Positions 1-11,077 of a stretch of DNA of 64,000 nt are shown piece by piece. Position numbers and translations under genes: made by a program. Source of the stretch: Zymoseptoria tritici IPO323 (taxonomy: Eukaryota > Ascomycota > Dothideomycetes > Mycosphaerellales > Mycosphaerellaceae); contig NC_018216.1 of the NCBI RefSeq assembly GCF_000219625.1, positions 310,001 to 374,000 on the forward strand. Direction: 5' to 3'. The notes below the pieces were generated by a model. The model had not been told where the DNA came from, made no database searches, and saw only the letters and a program-made list of their open reading frames with translations. The first letter of the stretch is position 1. The number at the start of each line of letters is the position of its first letter.

Positions 1-1992
1 GCGGCGGTAGCTAGTCCACGGACTATCCAAGCTACACTCATAAGTATCACAGCAGTCGTTGTCCGAGTAGCACTTGTCGTGCTCAGTACCACAGTACGGC
101 GGGGCTGTCTCTGTCGATGTTGGCGTACTTTCGGTCATCGTTGCCGTGGTCGATGTCATGTCCTTCGAAGTCGTCGTGACAATGGGCTGGCAGGTCTTTA
201 GGAAGTTGCGGGTGTCGAGAACATCGCGCTTGGAGTATGAAGAGGCACTGCATTCATATCCGGTGCAGCAATCTTCATGCCAGGTGCATTCAGCATGTTC
301 CGTGGCACAAGCCAATGATGTCGTTGCTGATGGCGTATCCGTGGTGGAAGTCATCTCCGTCGACGTGGTTGTGACGATGGGCTGACAGGTCTTGAAGAAG
401 TTGCGGGCACCAAGGCCATCACGCTTGGAGTAAGATAGGGTGCTGCACTCATATCCAGCGCAGCAGTCCTCATGCCAAGTGCATTGAGCATCCTTGGTGG
501 CACATACCGACGACGTCGTCGATGTCGGAGTGCTAGTCGTCGAAGTCACCTCCGTCGAAGTCGATGTGACAACGGGCTGGCAGGTCTTGACAAAATTACG
601 AGCACCGAGGGCATCTCGCTTCGTGTAGAGGGAGGGGCTGCACTCATACCCGGCGCAGCAGTCTTCATGCAAAGTGCATTCGGCATCCTTGGTGACGCAT
701 GCTGATGATGTTGTCGATGACGGTGTGTTGGTCGTGGCCGTACCAGTCGATTCAGTCGAGCTTGAGGACACTCCAGTAGTAGTAGTACTCTTTGGCTGGC
801 AAGTGGGTAGGTTGCGAGCCATCACACCGTCACGCTTGTAGTACGGAAGCGAACATTCGTAGCCTTCGCAACAATCACCTTCAAGAGAGCCACATTCGTG
901 ACCCTCGGGCACGCAAGAAGCTGATGTCGTACTTGCGGAGGTCGTAGTACTCATCGATTTTGTCGTGCTGTCGCTTGTCGGCGTCGTCATTTTGGTATCG
1001 AAACAACTCGTCTGCTTCGTGGTCTCGGTGATGGATGAGGTCAAGGTCATACTGCTGGACGATGTGGAGGTCATCTTAGGCATACACTTCTTGGTAGGCT
1101 CTCCATAGCCGTAAGGTTCGTCGACAGTCTCGCATGTATAGCCCATGCAGCAATCATCGCTCCATTTGCAGATCTCGTGCTCTGCGAGACAAGTGGCAGT
1201 GGTGGTACTGGCGCTTGATGAGGACGATCCTGAAGTCGTGGAAGACGATGCAGTTGTTGGAGGAGTGGGACCGCCTTCTTCGCTTGTCGTTGTCGAATGC
1301 GATACAGTAGTGGAAGACTGCGAGACAGAAGAGCTCGCGGAGCTGGATTCAGTCTCTGACGCAGACGTGGTGGTTGAAACGGATGAAGTAGAGAGACTTG
1401 ACCCAGTCTCAGACGCAGTCGTTGAGGTCGACTTATCTTTCGTGGTTGTGCTCTCACCGGATGAACTTGTCGTTGATCCTTCCGTCTTCGTGAACTGCGA
1501 GCTTGTCATCGAAGTGTCGGTCGTCCGCGTCACTGTGCTGGTTGTGAAAGAAGCAGACAATGTCGTGGACGTCATTTGGGGCTGACATTTGCTGTAGGTA
1601 GGATAGCCATAGACGTCCTTAGCGGGCAGGCACTGCAGATCAGCACAGCACTCGTCAGAATGCTCGCAATTCTCCGGCTCCGGCTTGCAGGATGCCGTTG
1701 TGGTCGCAGAGGTTGTCGAGGAACTCGAGCCAATTGCAGAAGTGGTGCTCATCTTTGTTTCCGTAGTCGCCTTGCTCGTCGTTGATTCTGTCTCAGACGA
1801 TGTTGTGCTGGAAGCTTTGCCAGTGCTTCCAGTTGTCGAGGCTGTACTAGACGAAGAAGAAGATGTTGACGTGCTTGGAGATGGCTGGCACTTGCTGTAT
1901 GCCGGTACGCCATAGACGTCTTCTGCAGGGAGACATTCGAGATCGGGGCAGCACTCGCTAGACCATTCGCAGTCATCGTGCTTCGGCTTGCA
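1..1992 (-). repeat. Eight tandem six-cysteine modules of the knottin-repeat protein
   Basis: First-to-last cysteine spans are 1888-1992, 1585-1689, 1084-1191, 799-915, 580-699, 385-504, 190-309 and <1-93. A ninth, N-terminal module lies at 3856-3966. All share C-x6-C-x5/6-CC-x4-C. The first ones have 14-16 residues before the last Cys (VYG/PxYSKC type). The four complete downstream ones have 17-19 residues with a KR site and ARN/TRN before the final Cys, so they form a younger subfamily, and the three at 190-309, 385-504 and 580-699 are nearly identical. Each is separated by a Ser/Thr linker. Confidence 0.85.
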
Positions 1993-4726
1993 GCTCGCGG
2001 TAGTACTTGACGAGCTGGAGGTCGAACTGCCGGTTGTATAGCTAGTGGAAGGCGATGTGTACGGCGTTGTGTAGGGCGTTGTGCTCTCGGATGTGCCCTT
2101 AGTTGTGCTTTGGGTCGTGCTGGCTGTCGTGTACGGGGTATCGCTGGCTGTTGTACTTTGGGTCGTCATCTTACTCGTGCTGCTCTGGGAGCTAGAAGAT
2201 CCGGTCGACGATCCGCTGAACGATGTGCTTGGCGTAGTGTAGGGCGTCGTACTGGCCGACGTGCTGGCCGTGGTGCTCTTCGAGCTGGAGGTAGTGGAAT
2301 CGGTCGAAGATCCGGTCGATGTTGTGCTCTTCGAGCTGAAGGTCGTAGATTGACTCGAAGTCTCGCCAGTCGATGTGCTGCTACTCTTTGGCGTCGAGGC
2401 AGTTTGCGAAGACCTGCTCTTGTCCGTGGTACTTTGCGACGCTGTAGCGGTCGTCTTGGTAGAAGTTCCTGTCACCGTTGACGACGTAGTCGCCTGTGAG
2501 GTCGTTTCGCCACTTGTGGTACTCTTGTCACTTGTGGTTGCCGAGGTAGACTGGCTAGAAGTGGAGGCAGTCTGTGAGGAGCTGCTGCTCTTGTCCGTGG
2601 TGCTTTGTGTCGTCGAAGCGGTCGTCCGGGAAGACGAAGTACTTCCTGTCTCCGTCGATGAGCTCGTGGACTGTGTGGTCATTCCGCTACTTGTAGTACT
2701 CTTGTTACTCGTAGTGGCAGAAGTAGACTGGCTTGAAGTGCTGGAGGTGTCTGGCGTAGTGGCGGAGCTCGTACTGTCGGTCATGGAGCGTGAGCTTGAA
2801 GTGCTCTTGTCACTTGTGGTGGCAGAAGTAGACTGGCTTGAAGTGCAGGAGGTGTCTGGCGTAGTGGCGGAGCTCGTACTGTCGGTCATGGAGCGTGAGC
2901 TTGAAGTGCGCTTGTCACTTGTGGTGGTAGAAGTAGATTGGCTTGAAGTGCTGGACGTGCCCGGCGTGGTAGCGCGGCTTGTACTTCCGGTCGTGGAGCC
3001 TGAGCTCGAGCTTCCAGTAGAGGATATCTCTGGCGTTGTGGAACCGCTAGTAGATGTAGCCTGGCTTGAAGTGGTGGATGTACCTGGCGTAGTGACGGAA
3101 GTTGTACTGCGGGCTGTGGAGCCCGAGCTTGAGCTTCCTGAGGACGATGTGCCCGGCGTCGTGGAGACACTGGTGGAGGTGATCTGGGACGTAGTTGCTG
3201 TGGTCGAACCTTTGGTCGTCTCGCTTGTCGTGGACTGCAATGTACTTCCAGTGGTCTTGCTGGTCGAGACGGAAGTTGTAGTGCCCTGCTTGGATGTAGT
3301 GGACGCGGAGGTCGACCCTGAAGATGTACTTATTGAGATCGTGGACAAGGACGTGGAAGAAGTCGCAGGGCGAGAAGTCGAGCTCGTAGACTGGCTTCCA
3401 GATGAACCGGTCGATTGACTGGTCGAAGAGGATCCAGGGCGAGAGGTCGAGCTCGTATACTGAGTGCCAGAGGAACTGGTCAATCCGCTGGTCGAAAGAC
3501 TGCTAGTGGACGAGGCTGCCGGCGGAGAAGTCGAATCGGACGCGGTAGTTGACTTGCTCGTCGACTGGGATGTGGAAGAGCTCGTCCGGCAGCTTGATGA
3601 GCTGCTACCGGACGCCGACGAGTTTCCAGAACTTGAAGATCGAGTCGTCGAAGTAATCACTGAAGTTATTCGACTGTTGGTCGAAGTAGAGAACGTGCTA
3701 CTCCCAGTCGTAACCTTGGTGTTCTCAGTCTCCGTGCCGACGGGCTGCGTTGTGCTCTTGGTCGTTGAGCTTTGCGGAGTCGTTGTGTATACAGACTTCG
3801 TGGTACTCGGGCCGGTGGCTGTCGACTTGGTGGTGGAAGGGGGAACATCCGGCACACACTTGTAGATCGTGTAGTCGTTACCGTAAGCTGGGACAGTGAA
3901 GTCCTTGCAGGAAAGCCCATGGCAGCACTTCTTGTCCCATCCGCATTGCTCGAGCGCATTTTGACACACTGCGGTTGTGGTTGGATATGTTGGAGGCGTG
4001 GTCTTTTTGGTCTCCGTTTTGGTGATTGTCTGGGTTGTGGTTACTGCAACCCAGGGTCATTAGCATTGATTCAAGTTCGTAGCATTCAACGCTCCCGGCA
4101 ACCTATTCCCGTTCTCCTGCTCAAACTGCACACACCAAGCTTGCCATTAAGGGTCAAGTCGTGCGGTGCAATTTGAGCGAGACCACGGAGGTAGGGAAGC
4201 TTGGGAGACATCAAAACAACTCACCTGGTGGCTTCGGCTTGATGCATTTATCGCAGAAATCCTTCGCCAGATCGTAGTGCCTCTTGCGGAGATTCATCAG
4301 ATGTGCCTCGGCTTCAGCGACAGGCTCGACTTCAGGATCTGCCTCTCGCTTGGCATTGCAGACGGCTGGTGGGCCGGCGAAAGGTGGACCGTGAGAAGGT
4401 GGAGTCGGCGGACCATGGCCAGGCGGGCCGTGAGAAGGCGGGCCTTGATAGGGCTGAGACACTGTGACAGTCGATGTGGTGACCACGGTGGAAGTCTGTC
4501 GAGGCTTAGGGTAGTTATTCTGGCAGAATGCCTGTGCAGGAGGGTAGTAGATGAGACTGTAGTATTCCTTGCAGACACCGTATGGCTGAGGTGGACTAGA
4601 ACCATATTGCGGCGGCTTGGACCCATAAGTAGGTGGTGATGGGGCATTGCCGTAGGCTGGCGGTGGGTTGGCCCAGACTGCCTGCACAGTGCAGGCAAGC
4701 ACGACCGACAGAGCTTGACACTTCAT
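1..4726 (-). CDS. Secreted Ser/Thr-rich protein with tandem six-cysteine knottin-like modules (3' partial)
   Basis: Two exons are visible. Exon 1 (4225-4726) starts at an ATG followed by a clear signal peptide (MKCQALSVVLACTVQAVWA). It continues as a Pro/Tyr/Gly-rich segment and ends at a GTGAGT donor. The 181-bp intron (4044-4224) has a TGCTAATG branch site and a TTGCAG acceptor. Exon 2 keeps the frame (first exon is 3n+1; codon G|TA) and is open from 4043 to base 1; I checked the codons by eye and saw no stop. It encodes long Ser/Thr mucin-like linkers separating nine modules with spacing C-x6-C-x5/6-CC-x4-C-x14-19-C, the inhibitor-cystine-knot pattern. The last modules (190-915) have a KR dibasic site between Cys5 and Cys6. 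More than 1,500 residues lie in the window and the C-terminus is missing. Role unknown; an extracellular, heavily O-glycosylated wall or effector-like protein is inferred. Confidence 0.85.
2704..3015 (-). repeat. Three tandem 102-bp (34-residue) Ser/Thr repeat units
   Basis: The block beginning GGCAGAAGTAGACTGG recurs at 2719, 2821 and (one base changed) 2923, an exact 102-bp period. It encodes a 34-residue Ser/Thr-rich linker unit in the knottin-repeat protein. Copies one and two are almost identical, copy three has drifted. Confidence 0.8.
4044..4224 (-). other. Intron 1 of the knottin-repeat gene
   Basis: GTGAGT donor at 4224, TGCTAATG branch-like site and TTGCAG acceptor ending at 4044. 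Removing it joins the signal-peptide exon to the repeat exon in frame. At 181 bp it is longer than the other introns in the window (53-68 bp). Confidence 0.8.
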
Positions 4727-7700
4727 GGTCGTTGGAGAGAAGGTCGACCGTTGTAGCGAATGAAGTTCCCAGGAAGAGTGAGGATGACTTTCGGAAACGA
4801 GCACGTTGGGAGCTGCTCTTTTAACATACCTCGACGGCTGCCCGAGTGTAAGGTATGACCGACCATTCTGATCATGGCATTGTTGTGACATCAGTCAGAC
4901 TTGCTTGTTGCCGCTGTCAATACCTTCGATCTGCACGACTCGGCAGCAATCGACCGAACTGAAGGGTCCGCGATGTGGACGACGTCCGCTGCAGTGGAGT
5001 CCGCGTGAACGGTAGCATTGAATTTGAGTTCTATTCGCGAGACATGTAAGGCGGGCGGTAGCATGTTCCCAATCGAAAAAGAGTGCAAGCCGGTGCGGCT
5101 GATAGCGCGTATTGCGCGCCTTCAGGGGAAAAAGCAGATGCTCATGAATGGGCAAATCACCATCGTGCGCTTGTGAGATATTGACATCCTATCTGCATGG
5201 TAGTCGTTGATCGAATCGTCCTGTGCGTTGCGACACCAATGCTTGGGAAACATCCTATTGACCTGCATCCAATTGCGTCGTCGCATCCATGTCTCGGCAA
5301 GGAGGTTCCAGATGGCACCGACGAGCTGGACCCGGGTTCGATCTTGACGACCAATGCGATTTCTGGTTTTGCTTCATCGTCGGAAGTGCTCTTTTGGTAG
5401 CGAGGATACGCTCTTAGTGCGTGGAAAGGATGGACTCATACGAGTTCTCGGCGGTGCCAGTATCGGGTGTGACTGCGAGACTCGTAATGCGTCCCGCCGG
5501 CGTCCGGCACAGCACCCCGTGGAGGGGCGAGGTGTCTCACAGTCAGCTTCCGAGTGTCTTGCTACCATGTGTGTGCATCGACCGGCGGTACGGGCAGCGA
5601 GTCGATGGACCAAACAAAGTGGGTCCGCGAAGGAGCGAATCAATACAAAAAGCAGAGGCCGTTCGTGCGCGCCTTCCCGAATTAGGAAAGCGGACGACGG
5701 TGTGCTAGACGGAACAAGCTCCACACTGGCAGGTGTCAGCTCGGTATGAATAGCCGTGGCGGCGCCGCTCAGGTCAGCGGCATAGAAAGCAAATTTTTCC
5801 ACAAACGAGAGAGAAGCAATGTGAGACATGTTGCGTGCGGGAGCCGAACCTTGAGGAAGCCGAATAGCTCCTATCTGCTTAGCGTGCACAGTATGCCACA
5901 CCTTTGGCGAGAGATCGTGGATCAGGCACAAGCTGTTCCGTCCCTGCAATTGGTAAACCCGGTCGGAGGGAGTGTGTAAGACCGCAGGGTATGTGAGACC
6001 CGGAAGGTATGTGAACACAACATCGTACCGTTGATGTTGCACCGGCACATGGCAAAGCTACCGTTTGACAGGATTGTCATTCCCGACGTCTTCTCTTCAC
6101 GACTTTCTTCTGGATGTCGTCCGTAAGGTGCAGCAGGTACTGCGGCCGCAGTCCTTGCCGTACTTGAGATGTGAGAACGATGTCGCCCGGACGATGTCGC
6201 CCGGACGGCAGATGCTCACACTGGCCAACGTTCGCAGATCTGGCGATTTGGAGAGCCCGGCGAGCTCGAGGCACAGAGCGCTGATCATCTTTCCGGCACT
6301 GTCGCGGCTAGCAGCTGCACGTATAGCCCGAGCGTTGCTCGTCTTGGAAGGCTGACGAGAGGACTGCGTCGTGAAAGTTCTCGTGAAGTCGCGTGGCGCC
6401 GAGCTATACGGCACTACTCCGCGGTCCGTCGCTAGAACAGGGAAACGCCATGCACGTAATATGCGAGTGCGGAGTACAGTCCACCGGGATGGAGTTGCTG
6501 GACTGCAAATCGGCACTGCAAGAAGAACAATCCCAAGTCAAGACCTCCAGAAATCGTCAGGACTGCCGTGACCATATCTTGTAGGTGTGATCGTACACCC
6601 TTCCATAACGCGGAACTTGGCCGACGGTGATCGGATCTCCAACAGCGAACCAGAATGTGAAGGGCGCCAGTAAAGTCTGGTACCGAGCTTCGAGCTCTCG
6701 GTCACGTGTGGTAGGCTTGCTCGGAGTCGCCTGTCGGCCTGCGGCATCCTCTTACAGATGACAGGGTGTGAGACATATGCGTAGCTGGCGCTCGCAATCA
6801 TTCTCGAAAGTCCGCGGCATCTCAACGAAGCGTGTTGACAACGTGCTCCGGGTGACGTTGATCCTTGACTCACAGCCAGCCCCATAGCATGCACCTTGCT
6901 GGCAGCAGACGCCTCGAAGATCAAGAACTGCTGGCGTTTCCACAGAGTCGTCATAGCTCAAGCCCATATTCGTGGACACGACGGGAATGTGGGGTGCGTG
7001 TTTCAATAAAGCAAGAGGCAGGATTGGGACTTCAGCTTCGCAGCTGTGTGGGAAAACATAAAGGTAGGCTCAGCTGCACGTCTTCGATAGCCTCGAAGTG
7101 CCTACACGCGTTCCATTTCTCGAAGCGAGGCACGACGAGGGCTTGCAGCCGCGGCACCTTCTAACCGACTCGAGGCGCCGTTGTAGATCCAAACCGTTGT
7201 GAAGGCGCCCGCGTGCTGTTGAACTTTACTCGGCACTACTGAGAGCAGATAGCTCCGCCATCGTCGATAATTGCAGGCTGCTCATCAATTCTGATAAAAA
7301 GCACCTGGACGCTCATCTTCGAGGAAACCGAAGCGACGCTGATCCTCCGACGGCGGCGAATGTTGGAGCGAAGTGAGACATTCGCGGCATTATCTTGCAA
7401 AGTTCGATATCGGCTGTCCTGATCATCGAAGGCTGAGTGGGCTGCCAAAACTGCCCCGTTAATTGTTCCTCGGTATGAACTCCAACTGCGGCAGCCAGGG
7501 ACATTCTACGTGAAGCCCTGATCGATCAAGACTTCATCGGGACATCTGAAAGAGGTCTTTCGATATGGCAGGCTGCTGCGAGAGATGTCCCAACGAAGGA
7601 TTCGGAAGAGAAATCGTCTGCATTGGACCTGCGCCATGGCGATACTTCGATACTTGTCAGTTGTATCTTGTTGAAGTAGCTCATGCCGTAACACCACAGG

Positions 7701-8232
7701 CCTGTGTGGTCTGGACCGTTCATGGAATTCGCTGAGCGTGGTCGAGGGTGCAAGACCAACACAAGATGCTCGTCCTGAGCGAAATTCCGTCTTCCGTGAA
7801 GACATTGCGAAGTGGTTTGTTGGTAGATGGAAGAAGTTGAGAGAGGAAAGGCTCCATTCCGGTTCTGATCGAATTTATGCCTGAGGCACAACTTTTTATC
7901 AACGAAGCACAAGACGATCTCGCTCCATCTGGATCCACGCACAAGTCACACCGCCGGAGGCGACACTTTGTATGAGGTTGGGTGTGGGATGCCTACCTAG
8001 TTCCCTGCCATACCTTCCATATTAAGCAGCACTGTATCACATTCTGTAGGTCCTTTTGTTTGCCGAAACCTCACCGCATCTCATCACGACAGCCCGGACT
8101 CAACAAGCTGGAGCTCCTCCCGACCATCCCGATCAGCGAGGACCAATGCCATCTGATCAGGCTGCCTAACGAGTGACAGATTCCGCCCATAATTGGCAGG
8201 ATACCTTTCGAACTGCCTCCTATATCTCCGCG
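4727..8232. other. Gene-poor intergenic region, 3.5 kb
   Basis: Open frames here are short, mostly lack an ATG and overlap one another on both strands. None resembles a known family. A 14-bp direct repeat (CGATGTCGCCCGGA, two copies) sits near 6179-6206. The proximal part must hold the promoters of the flanking divergent genes. I see no RNA gene. Confidence 0.5.
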
Positions 8233-10656
8233 ATGGCAGAGTCCACGAAAGCACAATCCCGCTCGAAGCCGCAGGATACCGCTCGATCCTTCACCCGCAT
8301 GGAAGAGCCTCCATTGAGCCCGTCGAGCAGAAAGCGAGCCAGCACATTACAGGCGATCCCAGCGATTCCCGAAGCCCGCGATATCAGCACATCGCTGGTG
8401 GACGACGGCAAGGAGCAGACGACAGATGTCTTTGAAAGACATGACGATGATGAGGATGAGCACGCAGAAGGGGATGTCAGCATTGCAGGACCCGAGCTAC
8501 ATGTCCCGAGCACATTTGACGAGCTACCGATCGAGATACGAAGCATTGCAGAGCGCTTTCTCGAACGACTGTCTGCAAAGGTCCACCCTACGCCGTTTAC
8601 AGCGGAATCGTTGTCAGACTTGTTTCAAGAGTTTTATGAGCAAGCTGCGGGACACATAGCGACGCATATTGCAACCTTGTCCGCGAGACTGACACGGGAA
8701 ACACCACGTGCGGGTTCAAAGGGCTCAGCTAAAGCTCGGGCTAGAGCCGGCTCAGGCTCGAAGAACGGCAATGATGAAGCGGGAGGTGGTGAAATGTTGA
8801 CGGTGAAGGAGGTGGCCGACAGGAAGAAGGCGAGACGAATGCTTGAAGTGAAAAGACTGGCGTTGGAGGAAGCCGTGGAGAGAGGAGTCTGTGAGAAGGT
8901 TTACGATAAGATCTGGAAACATCGAACCACGGACGATGATGCGAGAGATGAGAAGCTGAGGTCAAGAACGGCTGCGCTGGCGTTGGTTGGAATTGGATTG
9001 AAAGAGCTTCATATGGATCCGGACTCGGCGAAGTCAGAGACTGGCAAGACGGCGGAAGAGAAGGAGCAGGAAATACACCAATCGTTGTCGTCGGCAAGAG
9101 AGGCTCTTCAACGCATGGACGATGAACACTATCCGCTGGGAAAGCTACAACATCTTACGGCGGCTCACAAAAGTATTGTCGATACCTTGTCGCAGTCCTT
9201 TCCCACGTCTTCTTCGGCTGATGAGATTTTGCCGACCTTGATCTACACGTTGATCACTTCACCACCCGAAGGCATCAACGTGGTGAGCAATCTCAACTTC
9301 ATACAACGATTCCGAGCGTCGACCAAAGTGGATGGCGAGGCAGCGTACTGTTTGGTTAATCTTGAGGCAGCGATTTCGTTCTTGGAAACAGTCGATCTAT
9401 CATCATTGCGGGCAGACGAAGCTCCCGAGGGCCCGCCCAAAAGTACAAGCGGCTCATCAACACCGACGATTGAAAAGACCGAGCATGCAGTTCTCATGCC
9501 GACTTTATCAAGAACGCTGACGCCAGGAGTGTCGCCCATTACAGCGACTGCCCACGATCAAAGCTCGGCAAGATCAGGCAACACGGTCAACCCACCTACT
9601 CCAACATCGCCAAATACGCCTTCCAGACCTCAACTTCAGCAACGACGTATCTCAACGCTCGTCGCTGCACAGGCTAAGAACATCGAAGCTGGCCGGGACA
9701 ACTTCCTCAACGCAGCTGACAAAGTGTACGACTCCATCAACGGGCAACTCGACAACAGTCTACAATTCCTCTTCGGCCGCTTCAAAGAGCAAGTCGCCGC
9801 ATCGCCCGGTGGAGCAGGTTTCATGGACGGCTCCGGTCGAGCAAGCGTCGAACTCCCCAAAACACTGGAGGATGCTCGAAAGCTCGTCAACTCCCCTCCG
9901 ATGGGCTCCGATGAGTTCGTAGACGAGGAAGGCGAGTCAGCAGACCGACTGAGCGTCAAGAGCGGCCTCAGCGGAGGCAGCGGCGCGAGCACTCCCGATC
10001 CACTCCGCAATGACAACAAAATGCTCGAACTCCTCGGCGGGAAGAGAACTCGTGAGAGGAGTGCCGACAGTACGAGATCAGGCGGCAGCGGCGGCACGAG
10101 ACGAGTCACCTGGGATACGAAGTCTTCTTCGACGGCCGCCACCAAGGATGCGAATTCTCAGCAAGGCAATATTTTCACCAGCGCGGCTAGTACCATCAAT
10201 TCCATCAACCCGCTCAATCGCTTCGGTATGCCTGGTTTCCCGCGTTTCGGTCGAGCGGGGAGTATCAACTCGAGTTCGCAGCCTGGTGAGCGAGATGGGG
10301 TGGAGAAACGAAAGTCAACCCTCGACCCGCCGACAAGTCTAGCGACACATGACGCGCTGGGTCGAGCGAGGACACGCAGTCGAGAAGACCTTCGCATTGC
10401 GGCTTCGAATGGTGGACGGTCTCCTGGTCTGTCCCGGACATCTACGGCTGCTTCTGCCAATGCGGTGGATGTCGACGACGCGGAGGAAATGAATGCAAGG
10501 GAGGCGTTGGCGACATTGAAAAAGTGCAAGCCGCCGAGGAAGAGATTTTTGGAAGTTGCGGACGCGGGGGAATTGAGATTGAATGAGGTGGAGGAGTTGT
10601 TGAAGGAGTATCGACGGTTGGCGAAGGCTGTGGGGGAGGCTCTTAGGGGGGCTTGA
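8233..10656 (+). CDS. VPS9-domain protein, probable Rab5-type GTPase exchange factor
   Basis: Single exon, 807 residues from the first ATG (8233); an in-frame GTG 60 bp upstream is not a plausible eukaryotic start. The VPS9 domain spans about residues 235-388, with HYPLGKLQHL, SADEILPTLIYTLI, NLNFIQRFR and the Tyr-containing AAYCLVNLEAAISFLE. In the family the Asp of the ADE segment and this Tyr contact the GTPase, so the protein should activate Rab5/Vps21-like GTPases on early endosomes. The N-terminus is acidic and disordered, a Lys/Arg-rich helix precedes the domain, and a long Ser/Pro-rich tail ends in a short charged helix. I see no CUE domain, so it resembles yeast Muk1 in layout more than Vps9; this is inference. 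It converges on guanine deaminase downstream. Confidence 0.85.
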   Translation: MAESTKAQSRSKPQDTARSFTRMEEPPLSPSSRKRASTLQAIPAIPEARDISTSLVDDGKEQTTDVFERHDDDEDEHAEGDVSIAGPELHVPSTFDELPIEIRSIAERFLERLSAKVHPTPFTAESLSDLFQEFYEQAAGHIATHIATLSARLTRETPRAGSKGSAKARARAGSGSKNGNDEAGGGEMLTVKEVADRKKARRMLEVKRLALEEAVERGVCEKVYDKIWKHRTTDDDARDEKLRSRTAALALVGIGLKELHMDPDSAKSETGKTAEEKEQEIHQSLSSAREALQRMDDEHYPLGKLQHLTAAHKSIVDTLSQSFPTSSSADEILPTLIYTLITSPPEGINVVSNLNFIQRFRASTKVDGEAAYCLVNLEAAISFLETVDLSSLRADEAPEGPPKSTSGSSTPTIEKTEHAVLMPTLSRTLTPGVSPITATAHDQSSARSGNTVNPPTPTSPNTPSRPQLQQRRISTLVAAQAKNIEAGRDNFLNAADKVYDSINGQLDNSLQFLFGRFKEQVAASPGGAGFMDGSGRASVELPKTLEDARKLVNSPPMGSDEFVDEEGESADRLSVKSGLSGGSGASTPDPLRNDNKMLELLGGKRTRERSADSTRSGGSGGTRRVTWDTKSSSTAATKDANSQQGNIFTSAASTINSINPLNRFGMPGFPRFGRAGSINSSSQPGERDGVEKRKSTLDPPTSLATHDALGRARTRSREDLRIAASNGGRSPGLSRTSTAASANAVDVDDAEEMNAREALATLKKCKPPRKRFLEVADAGELRLNEVEELLKEYRRLAKAVGEALRGA

Positions 10657-11077
10657 GGTGGATGGTGATAGGGGCTCCCGTGGGGGAGGGTGGGATGGGA
10701 TGAGGGGGATGAGTTTGGCTGTAGTGGAGGGAGTATGCAGAGATGAAACTTGGATGACGAGCGAAGTATTGCTACCGTCTCCTGCTTTTCAACAGTTCAC
10801 GATCCCATACTTGTGCCATACGGTCAGATAGTCGTGGAGATAAGGGGGCAGAAGACGGCTGCGGCATGGTGTACGCACGCTGGCAGGGCATGCTAAGTTG
10901 TCGTACATGTACCCTCTGGGCACACTTAATAAATGTATATGCATGCTAACAAGACATGGTGGTCGCCACTTGACCAAGAAAGACATGTGAATCAATCGTA
11001 CACTCATATCAGCGGGACATATCAAACAGTCCTACACGTCCGGTGGCTGAACCGATTTCTAACAGGCTGGCAGGGAA
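10657..11077. other. Convergent 3' intergenic region
   Basis: The 421 bp between the stop codons of the VPS9-domain gene and guanine deaminase should contain both 3' UTRs. I see no open frame or RNA gene. Confidence 0.5.

Noticed and set aside
2375..3418. 347-residue plus-strand open frame rich in Val/Glu/Leu
   Set aside because: It is the reverse-strand shadow of the Ser/Thr repeat exon; the repetitive codons leave the other strand free of stops.
4727..4891. Longer N-terminus of the knottin-repeat protein from an upstream start
   Set aside because: The residues before MKCQALSV are polar and would bury the clear signal peptide; the ATG at 4726 is preferred.
5374..6048. 224-residue minus-strand open frame in the left intergenic region
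   Set aside because: It begins at GTG, the first ATG is far inside, composition is not protein-like and no family is recognisable.
8173..8232. Upstream extension of the VPS9-domain gene
   Set aside because: The extension starts at GTG; the first ATG is at 8233 and eukaryotic genes rarely start elsewhere.
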